A DNA stretch of 64,000 bases, from positions 434,001-498,000 of the forward strand of contig NZ_JAFCKB010000003.1 in the NCBI RefSeq assembly GCF_018130615.1. The letters are read 5' to 3'. The translations under genes and the position numbers were made by a program. Shown in pieces: positions 1 through 8,183 of the stretch. The stretch comes from Bradyrhizobium manausense (GTDB lineage: Bacteria; Pseudomonadota; Alphaproteobacteria; Rhizobiales; Xanthobacteraceae). The first letter of the stretch is position 1. Every line of letters begins with the position of its first letter. The notes beneath the pieces are model-generated. The model saw only the letters and a list, made by a program, of their open reading frames with translations. It did not search any database and was not told the DNA's origin.

Positions 1-1166
1 ATCGCAGCGCGCCGACAGCGGAAAAATTCGTCATTGTCGGCGGCGGTGCGGCGGGCTTCGCGGCCGCCGAGACGCTTTGCCGCGAGGGTTTTGCCGGCGC
101 CATCACCATGCTCAGCAGTGACGGCGCGATGCCGGTCGACCGGCCCAACCTCTCCAAGGATTACCTCGCCGGCAATGCGCCGGAGGACTGGCTGCCGCTG
201 CGCGGCGAGGACTATTATCAGGACGCGGGCATCGATCTCCGGCTGAACACGAACGTCGCGGCGATCGATCCGAAGACGCGCAGCGTCACGCTGGGCAATG
301 GCGACAAGCTGCCGTTTGATCGGCTGCTGCTCGCGACCGGCGCGGAGCCGATCAAGCTCCAGATCCCCGGCGCCGACCAGCCGCATGTCCACACCCTGCG
401 CTCTGTGGCCGACAGCCGCGCCATCATCAAGGCCGCCGGCAGCGCGAAGTGCGCACTGGTGATCGGCGCGAGTTTCATCGGCCTCGAGGTCGCGGCGTCC
501 TTGCGGGCGCGCAAGATCGAGGTGCACGTGGTCGCGCCCGAGGAGCGGCCGATGCAGAAGGTGCTCGGGCCCGAGATGGGCGACTTCGTGCGCGCGCTTC
601 ACGAAGAGAACGGCGTGGTCTTCCACCTCAAGGACACCGTGGAAAAGTTCGATGGCGCGCGCGCCAAGCTGAAGAGCGGCGCCGTGATCGATGCCGACCT
701 CGTCGTGGTCGGCATCGGCGTCAAGCCGCGCCTCGCGCTTGCGGAGCAGGCGGGGCTTGCGGCCGACCGCGGCGTCAGCGTGAGCGAATATCTCGAGACC
801 AGCATCGCCGGCATCTTCGCGGCCGGCGACATCGCCCGCTGGCCCGATCCGCATTCGCGGCAAACCATCCGCGTCGAGCACTGGGTGGTCGCGGAACGGC
901 AGGGCCAGACCGCGGCGCGGAACATGCTCGGCAAGCGCGAGCGCTTCGATGCCGTGCCGTTCTTCTGGAGCCAGCATTACGATGTGCCGATCAACTATGT
1001 CGGCCACGCCGAGAGCTTTGACGACATCGCCATCGACGGCAGCATCAGGGATAAGGATTGCCTACTGAAGTACCGCAAGGACGGCCGCGTGCTCGCAGTC
1101 GCCTCAATTTACCGCGATCTCGACAATCTCAAGGCCGAGCTCGAGATGGAGCAGTCGCACGCTTGA
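1..1166 (+). CDS. FAD-dependent pyridine nucleotide-disulfide oxidoreductase (ferredoxin reductase / AIF-like), 5' partial
   Basis: The reading frame is open from the left edge, so the start and any N-terminal domain lie outside. The visible part begins with a dinucleotide-binding loop (IVGGGAAGF, encoded near positions 36-62). It continues through the ATGAEP segment, a second nucleotide-binding loop (VIGASFIGLEVA) and the GIFAAGDIA motif that contacts the FAD. This order is typical of ferredoxin/rubredoxin reductases and apoptosis-inducing-factor-like proteins, which move electrons between NAD(P)H and a redox protein. Many relatives carry an N-terminal Rieske domain; whether this one does cannot be seen. 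An internal ATG at 108 would cut off the first FAD-binding loop and is not the true start. The electron partner is unknown. Confidence 0.88.
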   Translation, partial: RSAPTAEKFVIVGGGAAGFAAAETLCREGFAGAITMLSSDGAMPVDRPNLSKDYLAGNAPEDWLPLRGEDYYQDAGIDLRLNTNVAAIDPKTRSVTLGNGDKLPFDRLLLATGAEPIKLQIPGADQPHVHTLRSVADSRAIIKAAGSAKCALVIGASFIGLEVAASLRARKIEVHVVAPEERPMQKVLGPEMGDFVRALHEENGVVFHLKDTVEKFDGARAKLKSGAVIDADLVVVGIGVKPRLALAEQAGLAADRGVSVSEYLETSIAGIFAAGDIARWPDPHSRQTIRVEHWVVAERQGQTAARNMLGKRERFDAVPFFWSQHYDVPINYVGHAESFDDIAIDGSIRDKDCLLKYRKDGRVLAVASIYRDLDNLKAELEMEQSHA

Positions 1167-1269
1167 TCTGCGTCAACGCTGGTGGCGGCGGGGCTGATCT
1201 GCTGGCTGTCGTCCCGGCGCCATGCTATCCTGGGATGCGCTCTGGGGCATCACATGCAGGAGTAGCGTC

Positions 1270-1851
1270 ATGACAAGTGTGTCGGATACGTCTCAAAGCC
1301 GTGATTCAAGTCTAGGCTCCGGCATCGCAGCGCTGCACGCCAAATGGGGCTGGATCGTCGCCCTCGGCGTCGTCTACCTCATCACCGGTTTCGTCGCGCT
1401 CGGTAGCGTGGTGATGGCGACCGTAGCGAGCGTCCTCGTGGTCGGCGCCATGATGATCGTCGCGGGGGCGGCCGAGATCATCGGTGCCTTCCAGATGAAG
1501 AGCTGGGGCAAGTTCCTGATCTGGGTGCTGCTCGGCGTGCTCTATGTCATCGCCGGCTTCCTTACCTTCGACAACCCGCTGTTTGCGGCGGTTCTGCTGA
1601 CGCTGTTTCTGGGCGCATCGCTGATTGCATCCGGCGCCGTCAGGCTGTTCCTCGCCTTCAGTATGAAGCGCGAGAGCCCGTGGGTGTGGGTGGCGCTGTC
1701 CGGAGCCATTACGCTGCTGCTCGGCTTGTTGATCGTGGCGCGCTGGCCGGTCAACAGCGTCTACATTCTCGGCCTGTTCCTCGGTATCGATCTTATCATG
1801 GCGGGCGCGGGCTGGATCAGCCTGGGCTTCGGCTTGAAGCAGCGGCACTAG
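1270..1851 (+). CDS. HdeD family (DUF308) acid-resistance-like membrane protein
   Basis: A 193-residue protein with about six hydrophobic segments arranged as three hairpin-like pairs, as in HdeD/DUF308 proteins of the inner membrane. HdeD of Escherichia coli is linked to acid resistance, but the molecular role is unclear, so only the family is claimed. The ATG at 1270 is preferred over an upstream in-frame start at 1222, because a CAGGAG ribosome-binding site lies about seven bases before it and the extra sixteen residues look non-homologous. The short polar N-terminus rich in Ser and Asp precedes the first membrane helix near residue 28. It appears to be monocistronic. Confidence 0.8.
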   Translation: MTSVSDTSQSRDSSLGSGIAALHAKWGWIVALGVVYLITGFVALGSVVMATVASVLVVGAMMIVAGAAEIIGAFQMKSWGKFLIWVLLGVLYVIAGFLTFDNPLFAAVLLTLFLGASLIASGAVRLFLAFSMKRESPWVWVALSGAITLLLGLLIVARWPVNSVYILGLFLGIDLIMAGAGWISLGFGLKQRH

Positions 1852-1965
1852 CGCATCAGCAACTCGACGCAAGACCATCTTGCGGAACTCCGCTGAGCTG
1901 GCGCGCTGGCAAAAGGGCACGCCGCGTGATCGTCTCGCGCGGACGATCATCACCGGGGAGAAACC

Positions 1966-2156
1966 ATGAAAGCCGCTTTGGCCCTGGCCGCAGCGCTGGC
2001 GCCTGTCTGTCCGCGCCCGCCTTCGCACAAAAATCCTAAAGGTGTCACCGACACCGAGATCAAGATCGGCAACACCATCCGATCAAGGACGGCTATATGC
2101 TCCAGTTCGACGGCGACGACTGGATCGTGGCGAGCGAGCAGATGCGCGGGACGTGA
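1966..2156 (+). pseudogene. Decayed branched-chain amino-acid ABC transporter substrate-binding protein (LivK-like) remnant
   Basis: Three pieces of one gene are visible. An ATG at 1966 with a ribosome-binding site starts a signal peptide. Its hydrophobic core and cleavage region continue in the neighbouring frame (ACLSAPAFAQ), then return to the first frame with GVTDTEIKIGNT, the usual mature N-terminus of LivK-type binding proteins. Directly after this, from 2082 in another frame, comes IKDGYMLQFDGDDW ending in TGA at 2156, which resembles the C-terminus of the same family. About 1 kb of the middle is missing. The gene therefore carries two compensating frameshifts plus a large internal deletion and cannot make a working protein. 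Confidence 0.72.
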
Positions 2157-2182
2157 GGGGTTTCTCACCACTCGTTCGGTAC

Positions 2183-2275
2183 CGTAGGGCGGGCAAAGGC
2201 GCACGTGCGCTGTACCCATCATCTAACAATGATTCGAAAGAAACGGTGGGCACGCTCCGCTTTGCACACCCTACG
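2183..2275. repeat. Imperfect palindromic intergenic repeat (type A)
   Basis: The segment opens with CGTAGGGCGGGCAAAGG and closes with CTTTGCACACCCTACG, which are near-perfect inverted arms around a less regular centre. I recognise the pattern (GTAGGGTGGGCAAAG... arms) as a dispersed repeat common between genes in Bradyrhizobium. It sits between the LivK remnant and the acyl-CoA dehydrogenase gene, so it may mark the site where the deletion arose. Confidence 0.7.
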
Positions 2276-2309
2276 AGACCGACGCATGGTCGGCGAATAG
2301 GAGACCACC

Positions 2310-3542
2310 ATGAACTTTCAACACTCTGCCCGTTCGCTCGAGCTGCAGGAGCGCGTCCGCCAGTTCATGCGGGTGCACGTCGAGCCGGTCGAGGAGCTCT
2401 ATTACGAGCAGGTCAAGCCGGAAGCCGCGCGCTACAGAACGCCGCCTGTGCTCCAGGACCTGAAGCGGCTCGCGCGGGAGCAGGGGCTCTGGAATCTGTT
2501 CCTCTCCGGCGAGCATGGCCCGGATCTTACAAGACCTGGCCTCACCAATCTCGAATATGCGCCGGTGAAGGAGATCATGGGCCGCATCCTCTGGGCGCCC
2601 GAGGTGTTCAACTGCTCGGCGCCGGATGTCGGCAACATGGAGGTGCTCGCCAATTATGGCACCAAGGCGCAGCAAGAGCGCTGGCTGAAGCCGCTGCTGG
2701 AAGGCCGCATCCGCTCCGGCTTCTCGATGACGGAGCCGCAGGTTGCCTCCAGCGATGCCACCAACATCCAATGCGCAATCACGCGCGACGGCGACGATTA
2801 CGTCATCAACGGCCGCAAATGGTTCACGTCAGGCGCGATGAACGAGGATTGCGAGATCCTGATCGTGATGGGCAAGACCGCGCCCGACCATCCCGACCGC
2901 CATCGCCAGCAATCCATGATCCTGGTGCCCCGGAATACGCCCGGCGTGCGCATCGTTCGCGACATGCTCACTTACGGTTATGACGATGCGCCGGTCGGCC
3001 ACCCCGAGATCGTCTACGAGAATGTCCGCGTACCCGCCGAGAACATGCTGCTCGGCGAAGGCCGCGGCTTCGAGATCGCGCAAGGCAGGCTCGGCCCCGG
3101 CCGCATCCACCATTGCATGCGGCTGATCGGCTGCGCCCAGCGCGCGCTGGAATTGATGTGCCAGCGGTCGGTGTCGCGCACGGCGTTCGGCAAGCCGCTC
3201 GCCGAGCAGGGCTCGGTGCGCGAGGACATCGCGCACTCCTTCTGCGAGATTGCGCAGGCGCGGCTCCTGACGTTGCAAGCCGCCGACAAGATGGACCGCG
3301 AGGGCAACAAGGCCGCGCGCGACCTGATCGCCGCCGCCAAGATCGTGGTGCCCGGCATGGCGGCCCGCGTCATCGACCGCGCCATCCAGATCCATGGTGC
3401 CGCCGGCGTGTCGCAGGACACGTTCCTCGCGCGCGCCTATGTCTACGCCCGCTTCATCCGCATCGGCGACGGCCCGGATCAGGTGCATCTCGCCGCCGTC
3501 GGCAAGGAGCTGATCAAGCGCGGCGGCGTCATCGGAGGCTAA
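2310..3542 (+). CDS. Acyl-CoA dehydrogenase family protein
   Basis: A 410-residue flavoenzyme of the acyl-CoA dehydrogenase fold, expected to introduce an alpha-beta double bond into an acyl-CoA thioester and pass electrons to ETF. The helical N-terminal domain is followed by the middle-domain motif [15 protein letters not shown] near residues 134-150, which resembles the FAD-contacting segment. The C-terminal helical domain includes RTAFGKPL and [13 protein letters not shown], then IGDGPDQVH near the end. It is closest to the long-chain/ACAD10-11-like or CaiA-like groups. A GGAG ribosome-binding site lies upstream of the ATG. No acyl-CoA partner gene is adjacent, so the substrate cannot be assigned. 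Confidence 0.9.
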   Translation: MNFQHSARSLELQERVRQFMRVHVEPVEELYYEQVKPEAARYRTPPVLQDLKRLAREQGLWNLFLSGEHGPDLTRPGLTNLEYAPVKEIMGRILWAPEVFNCSAPDVGNMEVLANYGTKAQQERWLKPLLEGRIRSGFSMTEPQVASSDATNIQCAITRDGDDYVINGRKWFTSGAMNEDCEILIVMGKTAPDHPDRHRQQSMILVPRNTPGVRIVRDMLTYGYDDAPVGHPEIVYENVRVPAENMLLGEGRGFEIAQGRLGPGRIHHCMRLIGCAQRALELMCQRSVSRTAFGKPLAEQGSVREDIAHSFCEIAQARLLTLQAADKMDREGNKAARDLIAAAKIVVPGMAARVIDRAIQIHGAAGVSQDTFLARAYVYARFIRIGDGPDQVHLAAVGKELIKRGGVIGG

Positions 3543-3589
3543 AGCATGATCCGGAAAAGCGCGCAGCGCTTTTCCGGAAAGATCATGCT
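3543..3589. repeat. Palindromic intergenic repeat (type B), hairpin after the acyl-CoA dehydrogenase gene
   Basis: AGCATGATCCGGAAAAGCGC is followed at once by its near-complete inverse ending GATCATGCT. The result is a long hairpin starting immediately after the stop codon. The AGCATGATCCGGAAAAG arm is one I associate with a dispersed Bradyrhizobium repeat. It could also serve as a transcription terminator or RNA-stabilising end, although no T-run follows. Confidence 0.72.
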
Positions 3590-3986
3590 CAAACTACGGC
3601 CCTCAAGCGCGATGACGCTTCATCCCAATTTCATCGCGCTTTAGCGCTTCCTGTTGCAAGACAATGATATGCACATCGATGTGCACATCGCCCAAAGTTC
3701 CGCGCGATTGCGGTTCTCACGGGTGTTGCGCAATGGATCTTCATTTGCTGGGTGCAGTAAGACTGCGGGGATCGAGGTCCATGGCCGCCGGGGCCATGTT
3801 GCTGACTCATTCCCTGTCTTAGACAGCGACAACGAAAACACGCGGGGACCGCTCAGGTTCTCGCAACGGTTCCACGGCCAGGGGTTGGCCCAAATTCGCA
3901 AGAGACTGGCGCAAGTTCAGAAACGCTGACGCGTTCGCTTGGCCATGTTCTGCGGCATCGGGAACCGCACGAAAATCAAAGGAGAT
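3590..3986. other. Intergenic stretch without a supported gene
   Basis: About 400 bases between the type B repeat and the RlpA-like gene. Frames here start at weak codons, have no ribosome-binding site and show no recognisable domain. The exact tandem TGCACATCGA/TGTGCACATCG near 3668-3690 is a minor local repeat. No gene, promoter or RNA can be supported. Confidence 0.5.
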
Positions 3987-3989
3987 ATG

Positions 3990-4481
3990 ATGGTGTTCCG
4001 CTCGAGCGCCGCAATTTGCGGCGCCCTGGTTGCGCTTGGCGTTTCTGTGACTGTTGCCCGTAGTGAAGCAAGTGGGGTTCATGCAAGCGCCGTCGTCGAT
4101 GCCGCCTGCGGAGATGTGATCGTCGGCGCAGCGTCCACGTATAATCCGTTCAAGCCCGGCAAGGAGGAGGGCGGCCCGAGCACGGCTTCCGGCGAGCGGT
4201 ACGATCCCTCGGTCTGGACCGCTGCCATCAAGACGAGCCTGCGTCGGAAATTTGGCGGCGTCCAATTCGGGGCGAGGCCGAAATTTGCGCTCGTCGAGGC
4301 CGTCGGCAAGAAGGTCATCGTCAAGATCAACGACGTGGGACCGCTCAAGCCCGGCCGCATCATCGATCTCAATGAGCGAACGATGCGCCATTTCGATCCG
4401 AGCATGGAGCTCGGAGTCATTCCCGACGTCACTGTGAGGCCGTTGGCCGGCGACGATTGGACTCCGGGACCGGTCGGCTAA
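3990..4481 (+). CDS. RlpA-like double-psi beta-barrel exported protein
   Basis: An exported protein of about 163 residues. A hydrophobic N-terminal signal segment is followed by a domain matching RlpA-type double-psi beta-barrels. The domain has an early G-A-A-S-T-Y-N-P-F block, TASGERYDP, and the hallmark KINDVGPLKPGRIIDL near the C-terminus. RlpA proteins act in the periplasm on peptidoglycan glycan strands. The usual aspartate of NDRGP is kept, although Arg is replaced by Val. Start choice: tandem ATGs lie at 3987 and 3990 after AAAGGAG, and 3990 has the better spacing. Catalytic activity is not certain, since many short DPBB proteins are uncharacterised. Confidence 0.75.
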   Translation: MVFRSSAAICGALVALGVSVTVARSEASGVHASAVVDAACGDVIVGAASTYNPFKPGKEEGGPSTASGERYDPSVWTAAIKTSLRRKFGGVQFGARPKFALVEAVGKKVIVKINDVGPLKPGRIIDLNERTMRHFDPSMELGVIPDVTVRPLAGDDWTPGPVG

Positions 4482-4680
4482 ACGCTCATCGCTGACAACG
4501 GCACAGCCCTTCGGTCCATCGACAGGCCGCAGACGACGGCAAGGCGGTGGACCGGCGCCGCGCGAATCCGTCTCGCAAGCCAGGCGGCGGAAGGGCTGCC
4601 GCCGCCTCCCATAGGGCCCCCGCTGCCGTTTTGGCACAAACTGCACAGGCCTTCAGCCTTATCATAGGTTAACTTTGGGC

Positions 4681-4770
4681 ATGGACGGCGAACTGGTCAT
4701 ACGTGTCGTTGTCGTTGCGGCTGGTGCTTTCACCGTGGCTGCCGTTTCCGCGCTCCTATTCAGCTATTGA
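4681..4770 (+). CDS. Possible 29-residue single-helix membrane peptide
   Basis: ATG to TGA encodes a short peptide consisting almost entirely of one hydrophobic stretch (VVVVAAGAFTVAAVSALLF) after a short polar N-terminus. Such tiny membrane peptides occur in bacteria, but the ribosome-binding site here is weak and chance hydrophobic frames are common at this GC content. It is listed as a candidate only. Confidence 0.25.
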   Translation: MDGELVIRVVVVAAGAFTVAAVSALLFSY

Positions 4771-4839
4771 TCTATCTCAACGTGCGCACCGCGCCTGGGG
4801 CATTCCCTGTCATGAGCAGGACATGCGCTGGGTGCAACG

Positions 4840-4920
4840 ATGCGACCGTGGGCTTTGCATGCGCTGGTTTGGGGGCTGACCGCGATCGGCCTGATGGCCA
4901 TCGCCTCCATGATGCTCTGA
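4840..4920 (+). CDS. Possible 26-residue single-helix membrane peptide
   Basis: ATG to TGA encodes a short peptide with one predicted membrane-spanning stretch (LVWGLTAIGLMAIASMM). It follows a similar tiny hydrophobic frame 70 bases upstream and precedes the P-loop gene. No convincing ribosome-binding site is seen. It is listed because the two tiny frames occur side by side in an otherwise empty 495-base interval. Confidence 0.22.
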   Translation: MRPWALHALVWGLTAIGLMAIASMML

Positions 4921-4976
4921 GACCATGGGGCTGCGCGGCCCATTGCAGGCACCCGCGTGCCAATGGATGATGGGGC

Positions 4977-5495
4977 ATGAGAAGTCGGCACCCCATCCTC
5001 ATCGTCTTCGGCGGCCTTCCCGGTACTGGAAAGACGACGCTCTCGCGCGAACTGACACAGCGGCTCGCGGCAACCTATGTCCGGGTCGATGCGATCGAAC
5101 AGGCATTGCGCACTGCGGGCCATGATGTCGGTCCGATGGGTTACGTCGTCGCCAACGCGCTGGCGGCTGAAAATCTGAGGCTCGGCCGCGTGGTTGTCGC
5201 TGATAGCGTCAATCCGGTGCCGGCCAGCCGCGACGGCTGGCGGCGGACGGCCCTGCAGATGTCAGCACGGATCGCCGAGATCGAGGTGATTTGCAGCGAT
5301 GCGGCTTTGCACCGGCAGCGGGCGGAAGCCCGCAGGTCCGACATCACTGGCCTCGAATTGCCGACCTGGAACGACATCCTGTGCCGGCACTATGAACCCT
5401 GGGATCGAGACCACCTGGTGCTCGATACCGCCAATGAGTCGATTGATCGTCTGCTCGAACGTGCAGAGGCCTATCTCCGCGACGAGATCGGGTGA
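4977..5495 (+). CDS. AAA/P-loop kinase-like ATPase (zeta-toxin / gluconate-kinase-like fold)
   Basis: A 172-residue protein with an intact Walker A motif, GLPGTGKT at residues 13-20. A short strand and VRVDAIEQAL follow, then a lid-like region rich in Arg (RQRAEARRSD). The length and layout resemble small P-loop kinases that phosphorylate small molecules, often annotated simply as AAA family ATPase. The substrate cannot be inferred. It stands alone, convergent with the LysR gene downstream, and a terminator-like hairpin separates the two. Confidence 0.75.
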   Translation: MRSRHPILIVFGGLPGTGKTTLSRELTQRLAATYVRVDAIEQALRTAGHDVGPMGYVVANALAAENLRLGRVVVADSVNPVPASRDGWRRTALQMSARIAEIEVICSDAALHRQRAEARRSDITGLELPTWNDILCRHYEPWDRDHLVLDTANESIDRLLERAEAYLRDEIG

Positions 5496-5615
5496 TCCGG
5501 TTCCAACCTCCCGCGACATCTTGTCGGCGCCAAAACTTCGTCATCATCTGTTCAAGATTCGCAGCTAGTCTTTCACGTGACGATTGGTTCGCCGGATGTA
5601 CGCGGACTGCATCGC

Positions 5616-5643
5616 AAGCCTCGGCCTTCGTGCCGGGGCTTTT
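5616..5643. terminator. Terminator-like hairpin between convergent genes
   Basis: AAGCCTCGGC, a short TTCG-containing loop, then GCCGGGGCTT followed by further T residues. The stem has one G-T wobble. It lies between the convergent P-loop kinase and LysR genes and could serve both directions. Confidence 0.6.
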
Positions 5644-5669
5644 CGTTGTCGAAGCACACCTGAGAATCG

Positions 5670-6578
5670 TTAGCTGCGTTTTCTTCGCGTGTCGTGATGC
5701 CGGAGCGCGTCGACGATCACCTTGAATGCAGCCGAATTCTGCCGCGAGCTTGGATAATAGAGGTAATAGCCGTCGAAGGTCGGTGACCAGTCGTCGAGCA
5801 CGATGACGAGCTCGCCGGACCGGACGTGCCGCGTCACCATGTCTTCGGGGACATAGGCAATGCCGAAGCCCTTGATGGCAGCCTCGATCATCGCGTGGGA
5901 ATCGTTGAACGTCACTTGTCCTTCGACGCGGACCCTGAGATCCTGGCCGTTCCTGCCGAACTCCCACACATAATGACCGCCGGCCGCCGCGCGTCGCTTG
6001 ATGCAGACATGCTTCAGGAGGTCCTGCGGGTGCTTCGGCTTCGAATGCTCCTTCAGATATGCCGGCGAGGCGATCGCAACGAGCCGCCAATCCGGGCCGA
6101 TGCGGACCGCGATCATGTCTTTTTCGACACTCTCTCCGAGGCGGATGCCGGCATCGAATCCGTCCTCGACGATGTTGCGGAAAGCCGTCTCGATGTCGAA
6201 CTCGACCTTGATGTCCGGGTACGTCCTCAGGATCCCGACCAGTTTCGGCCAGACGGCCTTTTTCAGGGCGTGCTCCGAGAGCGTGATCCGGATGGTGCCG
6301 GACGGCTTGTCACGCAGTGACATCAACGCGGCAATATCGCGCTCGATCTCGTCGATGCGAGGGGCAACGGATTGCTGAAGCCGTTCGCCGGCCTCCGTCA
6401 GGCCGACGCTTCGGGTCGTGCGCGTGAGAAGCCGCAGGCCCATCTGCGATTCCAGACGCTTGATCGTATGGCTGAGCGTCGATTGCACGACGCCGAGTTT
6501 CGCGGCCGCCTTCGTGAAGCTGCGCTCGCGGGCGACGGCCAGGAAGGCCAGCAGGTCGTTGAAATCCTGGTTAGCCAT
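5670..6578 (-). CDS. LysR family transcriptional regulator
   Basis: A protein of about 302 residues with the N-terminal winged helix-turn-helix of LysR proteins (FLAVARERSFTKAAAKLGVVQSTLSHTIK split over residues 10-38) and a C-terminal effector-binding domain. It starts divergently from the cupin and alcohol dehydrogenase genes, so it probably controls them in response to a small ligand. The ATG at 6578 is preferred over a GTG three codons upstream, since the sequence from MANQDF onward looks like the family N-terminus. A direct repeat in the intergenic region is a candidate operator. Confidence 0.88.
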   Translation of the reverse strand: MANQDFNDLLAFLAVARERSFTKAAAKLGVVQSTLSHTIKRLESQMGLRLLTRTTRSVGLTEAGERLQQSVAPRIDEIERDIAALMSLRDKPSGTIRITLSEHALKKAVWPKLVGILRTYPDIKVEFDIETAFRNIVEDGFDAGIRLGESVEKDMIAVRIGPDWRLVAIASPAYLKEHSKPKHPQDLLKHVCIKRRAAAGGHYVWEFGRNGQDLRVRVEGQVTFNDSHAMIEAAIKGFGIAYVPEDMVTRHVRSGELVIVLDDWSPTFDGYYLYYPSSRQNSAAFKVIVDALRHHDTRRKRS

Positions 6579-6601
6579 GGCCGTCACTATTCATGGCCTG
6601 C

Positions 6602-6634
6602 ATCGATTAATGCAAGCAAATTATATCGACTAAT
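6602..6634. promoter_or_regulatory. Candidate LysR operator: direct repeat ATCGAYTAAT x2
   Basis: ATCGATTAAT at 6602-6611 and ATCGACTAAT at 6625-6634 are spaced 23 bases start to start, about two helical turns. The stretch between contains TAAT-N8-ATTA dyad symmetry. It lies between the divergent LysR gene and the cupin gene, where LysR proteins normally bind. This is an inference from position and symmetry only. Confidence 0.45.
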
Positions 6635-6732
6635 CGGGCGTTGCCCGGGCCGCTATGTGTGTTTCCGTGGAAGCGAGCGCGAGTCCTCGGTGATCGACGC
6701 AAACGGGGCCGTTCGCATCAAGGAGACAACAG

Positions 6733-7227
6733 GTGCAAATTCGGCAAGCAGGCTCGCAACCGTCGGTCCGGGCTCCGGCCGAGTATTTCACCGGCGTGGT
6801 CCGTATCGATCCCCTGTTCCCGGCCGTCGACCCTTCGCGCGTCGCCGGCAATCACGTCACCTTCGAGCCCGGCGCGCGCACGGCGTGGCACACGCATCCG
6901 TTTGGCCAGACGCTGATCGTGACCTCCGGCCTTGGCCGTGTGCAGCGTTGGGGCGGGCCGGTCGAATGCATCCGTCCGGGCGACGTCGTCTCGTTCGAAC
7001 CCGGCGAGAAGCACTGGCACGGCGCGTCTGCGACGTCTGCCATGAGCCATATCGCGATTCAGGAATCGCTCGACGGCAACCCGGTCACATGGATGGAGCG
7101 GGTGACGGACGAGCAGTATGGCGCTCCGCCGCCAAAGGAGCATGACAATGAAAGCAACCGTCCTCCACGGACCCGGCGATATCCGTTACGAAAGCGTCAA
7201 CGATCCGAAGCTCATTCATCCGACTGA
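6733..7227 (+). CDS. Cupin domain-containing protein ((R)-mandelonitrile-lyase-like carboxymuconolactone-type cupin)
   Basis: A single-domain cupin beta-barrel. The metal-binding motif 1 is seen as [14 protein letters not shown], and motif 2 as [17 protein letters not shown]. The start is a GTG at 6733 preceded by AGGAGAC. Small cupins of this type are often fused to or paired with carboxymuconolactone decarboxylase-like proteins and act on small carbonyl or hydroxy compounds; the substrate is unknown. The core family sequence ends near [10 protein letters not shown]. Here the frame runs about 27 residues further into the start of the downstream alcohol dehydrogenase gene with a basic, unconvincing tail, as if the original stop was lost. 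The two genes are translationally close and likely co-transcribed. Confidence 0.75.
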   Translation: MQIRQAGSQPSVRAPAEYFTGVVRIDPLFPAVDPSRVAGNHVTFEPGARTAWHTHPFGQTLIVTSGLGRVQRWGGPVECIRPGDVVSFEPGEKHWHGASATSAMSHIAIQESLDGNPVTWMERVTDEQYGAPPPKEHDNESNRPPRTRRYPLRKRQRSEAHSSD

Positions 7228-8164
7228 CGCCATCATCAAGCTGTCGGCGACCTGCATCTGCGGCTCCGATCTCTGGCCCTATCGCGGTCTGCAACCGCAC
7301 GACGGGCCAGCGCATATGGGTCACGAATATTGCGGCGTGGTCGTCGAAGTCGGCAGCGCGGTGCGGACCATCAAGCCCGGCCAGTTCGTCGTCGGCTCGT
7401 TCTGCCTGTCGGACAACACCTGTCCGCATTGCAAATTCGGCTTCCAGTCGTCGTGCGAGCAGCGTGAGTTCATGTCGGGCGCGCAGGCGCCTTACGCGCG
7501 CGTTGCGCTCGCTGACGGCACGCTGGTCGCAACTCCGGAGATGCCGGGACGCGATCTCATCCCGCATCTGCTTGCGACCTCCGACGTGCTCGGCACCGGC
7601 TGGTATGCGGCAGACGCTGCGAATGTGAAGCAAGGCTCCGTGGTCGCGGTGGTCGGTGACGGCGCGGTCGGCCTGATGGGCGTGCTTGCGGCGAAAGAGA
7701 TGGGCGCGGAGCGCATTATCGCCATGAGCCGTCACAAGACGCGGCAGGATCTGGCCCGCGCGTTCGGCGCGACCGATATCGTCGTCGAGCGCGGCGCGGA
7801 GGGTATCGCGCGGGTCAAGGAACTGACCCGGGGCGTCGGCGCCGACTCGGTGCTCGAATGCGTCGGCACGCAGGAAGCGATGTCGCAAGCGCTCGAATGC
7901 GCGCGGCCCGGCGGTACCATTGGCTACGTCGGCGTTCCCCATGGCGTGACCTTCGATGGCCGGGCGTTGTTCTTCACCCAGCGCCGCATGATGGGCGGTC
8001 CTGCGCCGGTGCGGCGGTTCCTGCCCGATCTGATGGACCGCGTGCTTAATGGACGGATCCAGCCGGGCAGGGTGTTCGATCTCACGCTGCCGATCGATCA
8101 GGTCGCCGAAGGCTACAAGGCGATGGATGAGCGCCGCGCGATCAAGACGCTGCTGACGGTGTAA
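7148..8164 (+). CDS. Zinc-dependent alcohol dehydrogenase family protein (MDR)
   Basis: A 338-residue medium-chain dehydrogenase/reductase. The catalytic zinc site is seen as CICGSD near residue 36 and [12 protein letters not shown]. Structural zinc cysteines appear in [12 protein letters not shown], and the NAD(P)-binding loop is [13 protein letters not shown]. The family oxidises alcohols or reduces aldehydes/ketones using NAD(P). The ATG at 7148 is chosen because GGAG lies seven bases upstream; an ATG at 7142 would be only one base from it. It overlaps the 3' end of the cupin frame and is probably in the same LysR-controlled operon. Confidence 0.87.
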   Translation: MKATVLHGPGDIRYESVNDPKLIHPTDAIIKLSATCICGSDLWPYRGLQPHDGPAHMGHEYCGVVVEVGSAVRTIKPGQFVVGSFCLSDNTCPHCKFGFQSSCEQREFMSGAQAPYARVALADGTLVATPEMPGRDLIPHLLATSDVLGTGWYAADAANVKQGSVVAVVGDGAVGLMGVLAAKEMGAERIIAMSRHKTRQDLARAFGATDIVVERGAEGIARVKELTRGVGADSVLECVGTQEAMSQALECARPGGTIGYVGVPHGVTFDGRALFFTQRRMMGGPAPVRRFLPDLMDRVLNGRIQPGRVFDLTLPIDQVAEGYKAMDERRAIKTLLTV

Positions 8165-8183
8165 GCGCGGGGCTGGGCGCCGT

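Noticed and set aside
2042-2983. 313-residue plus-strand frame over the LivK remnant, repeat and acyl-CoA dehydrogenase
   Set aside because: It runs through a repeat and then an alternative frame of a clear dehydrogenase gene; its Arg/Ala-rich composition marks it as a shadow.
3654-3929. 91-residue frame in the gap before the RlpA-like gene
   Set aside because: It starts with TTG, has no ribosome-binding site and shows no recognisable domain.
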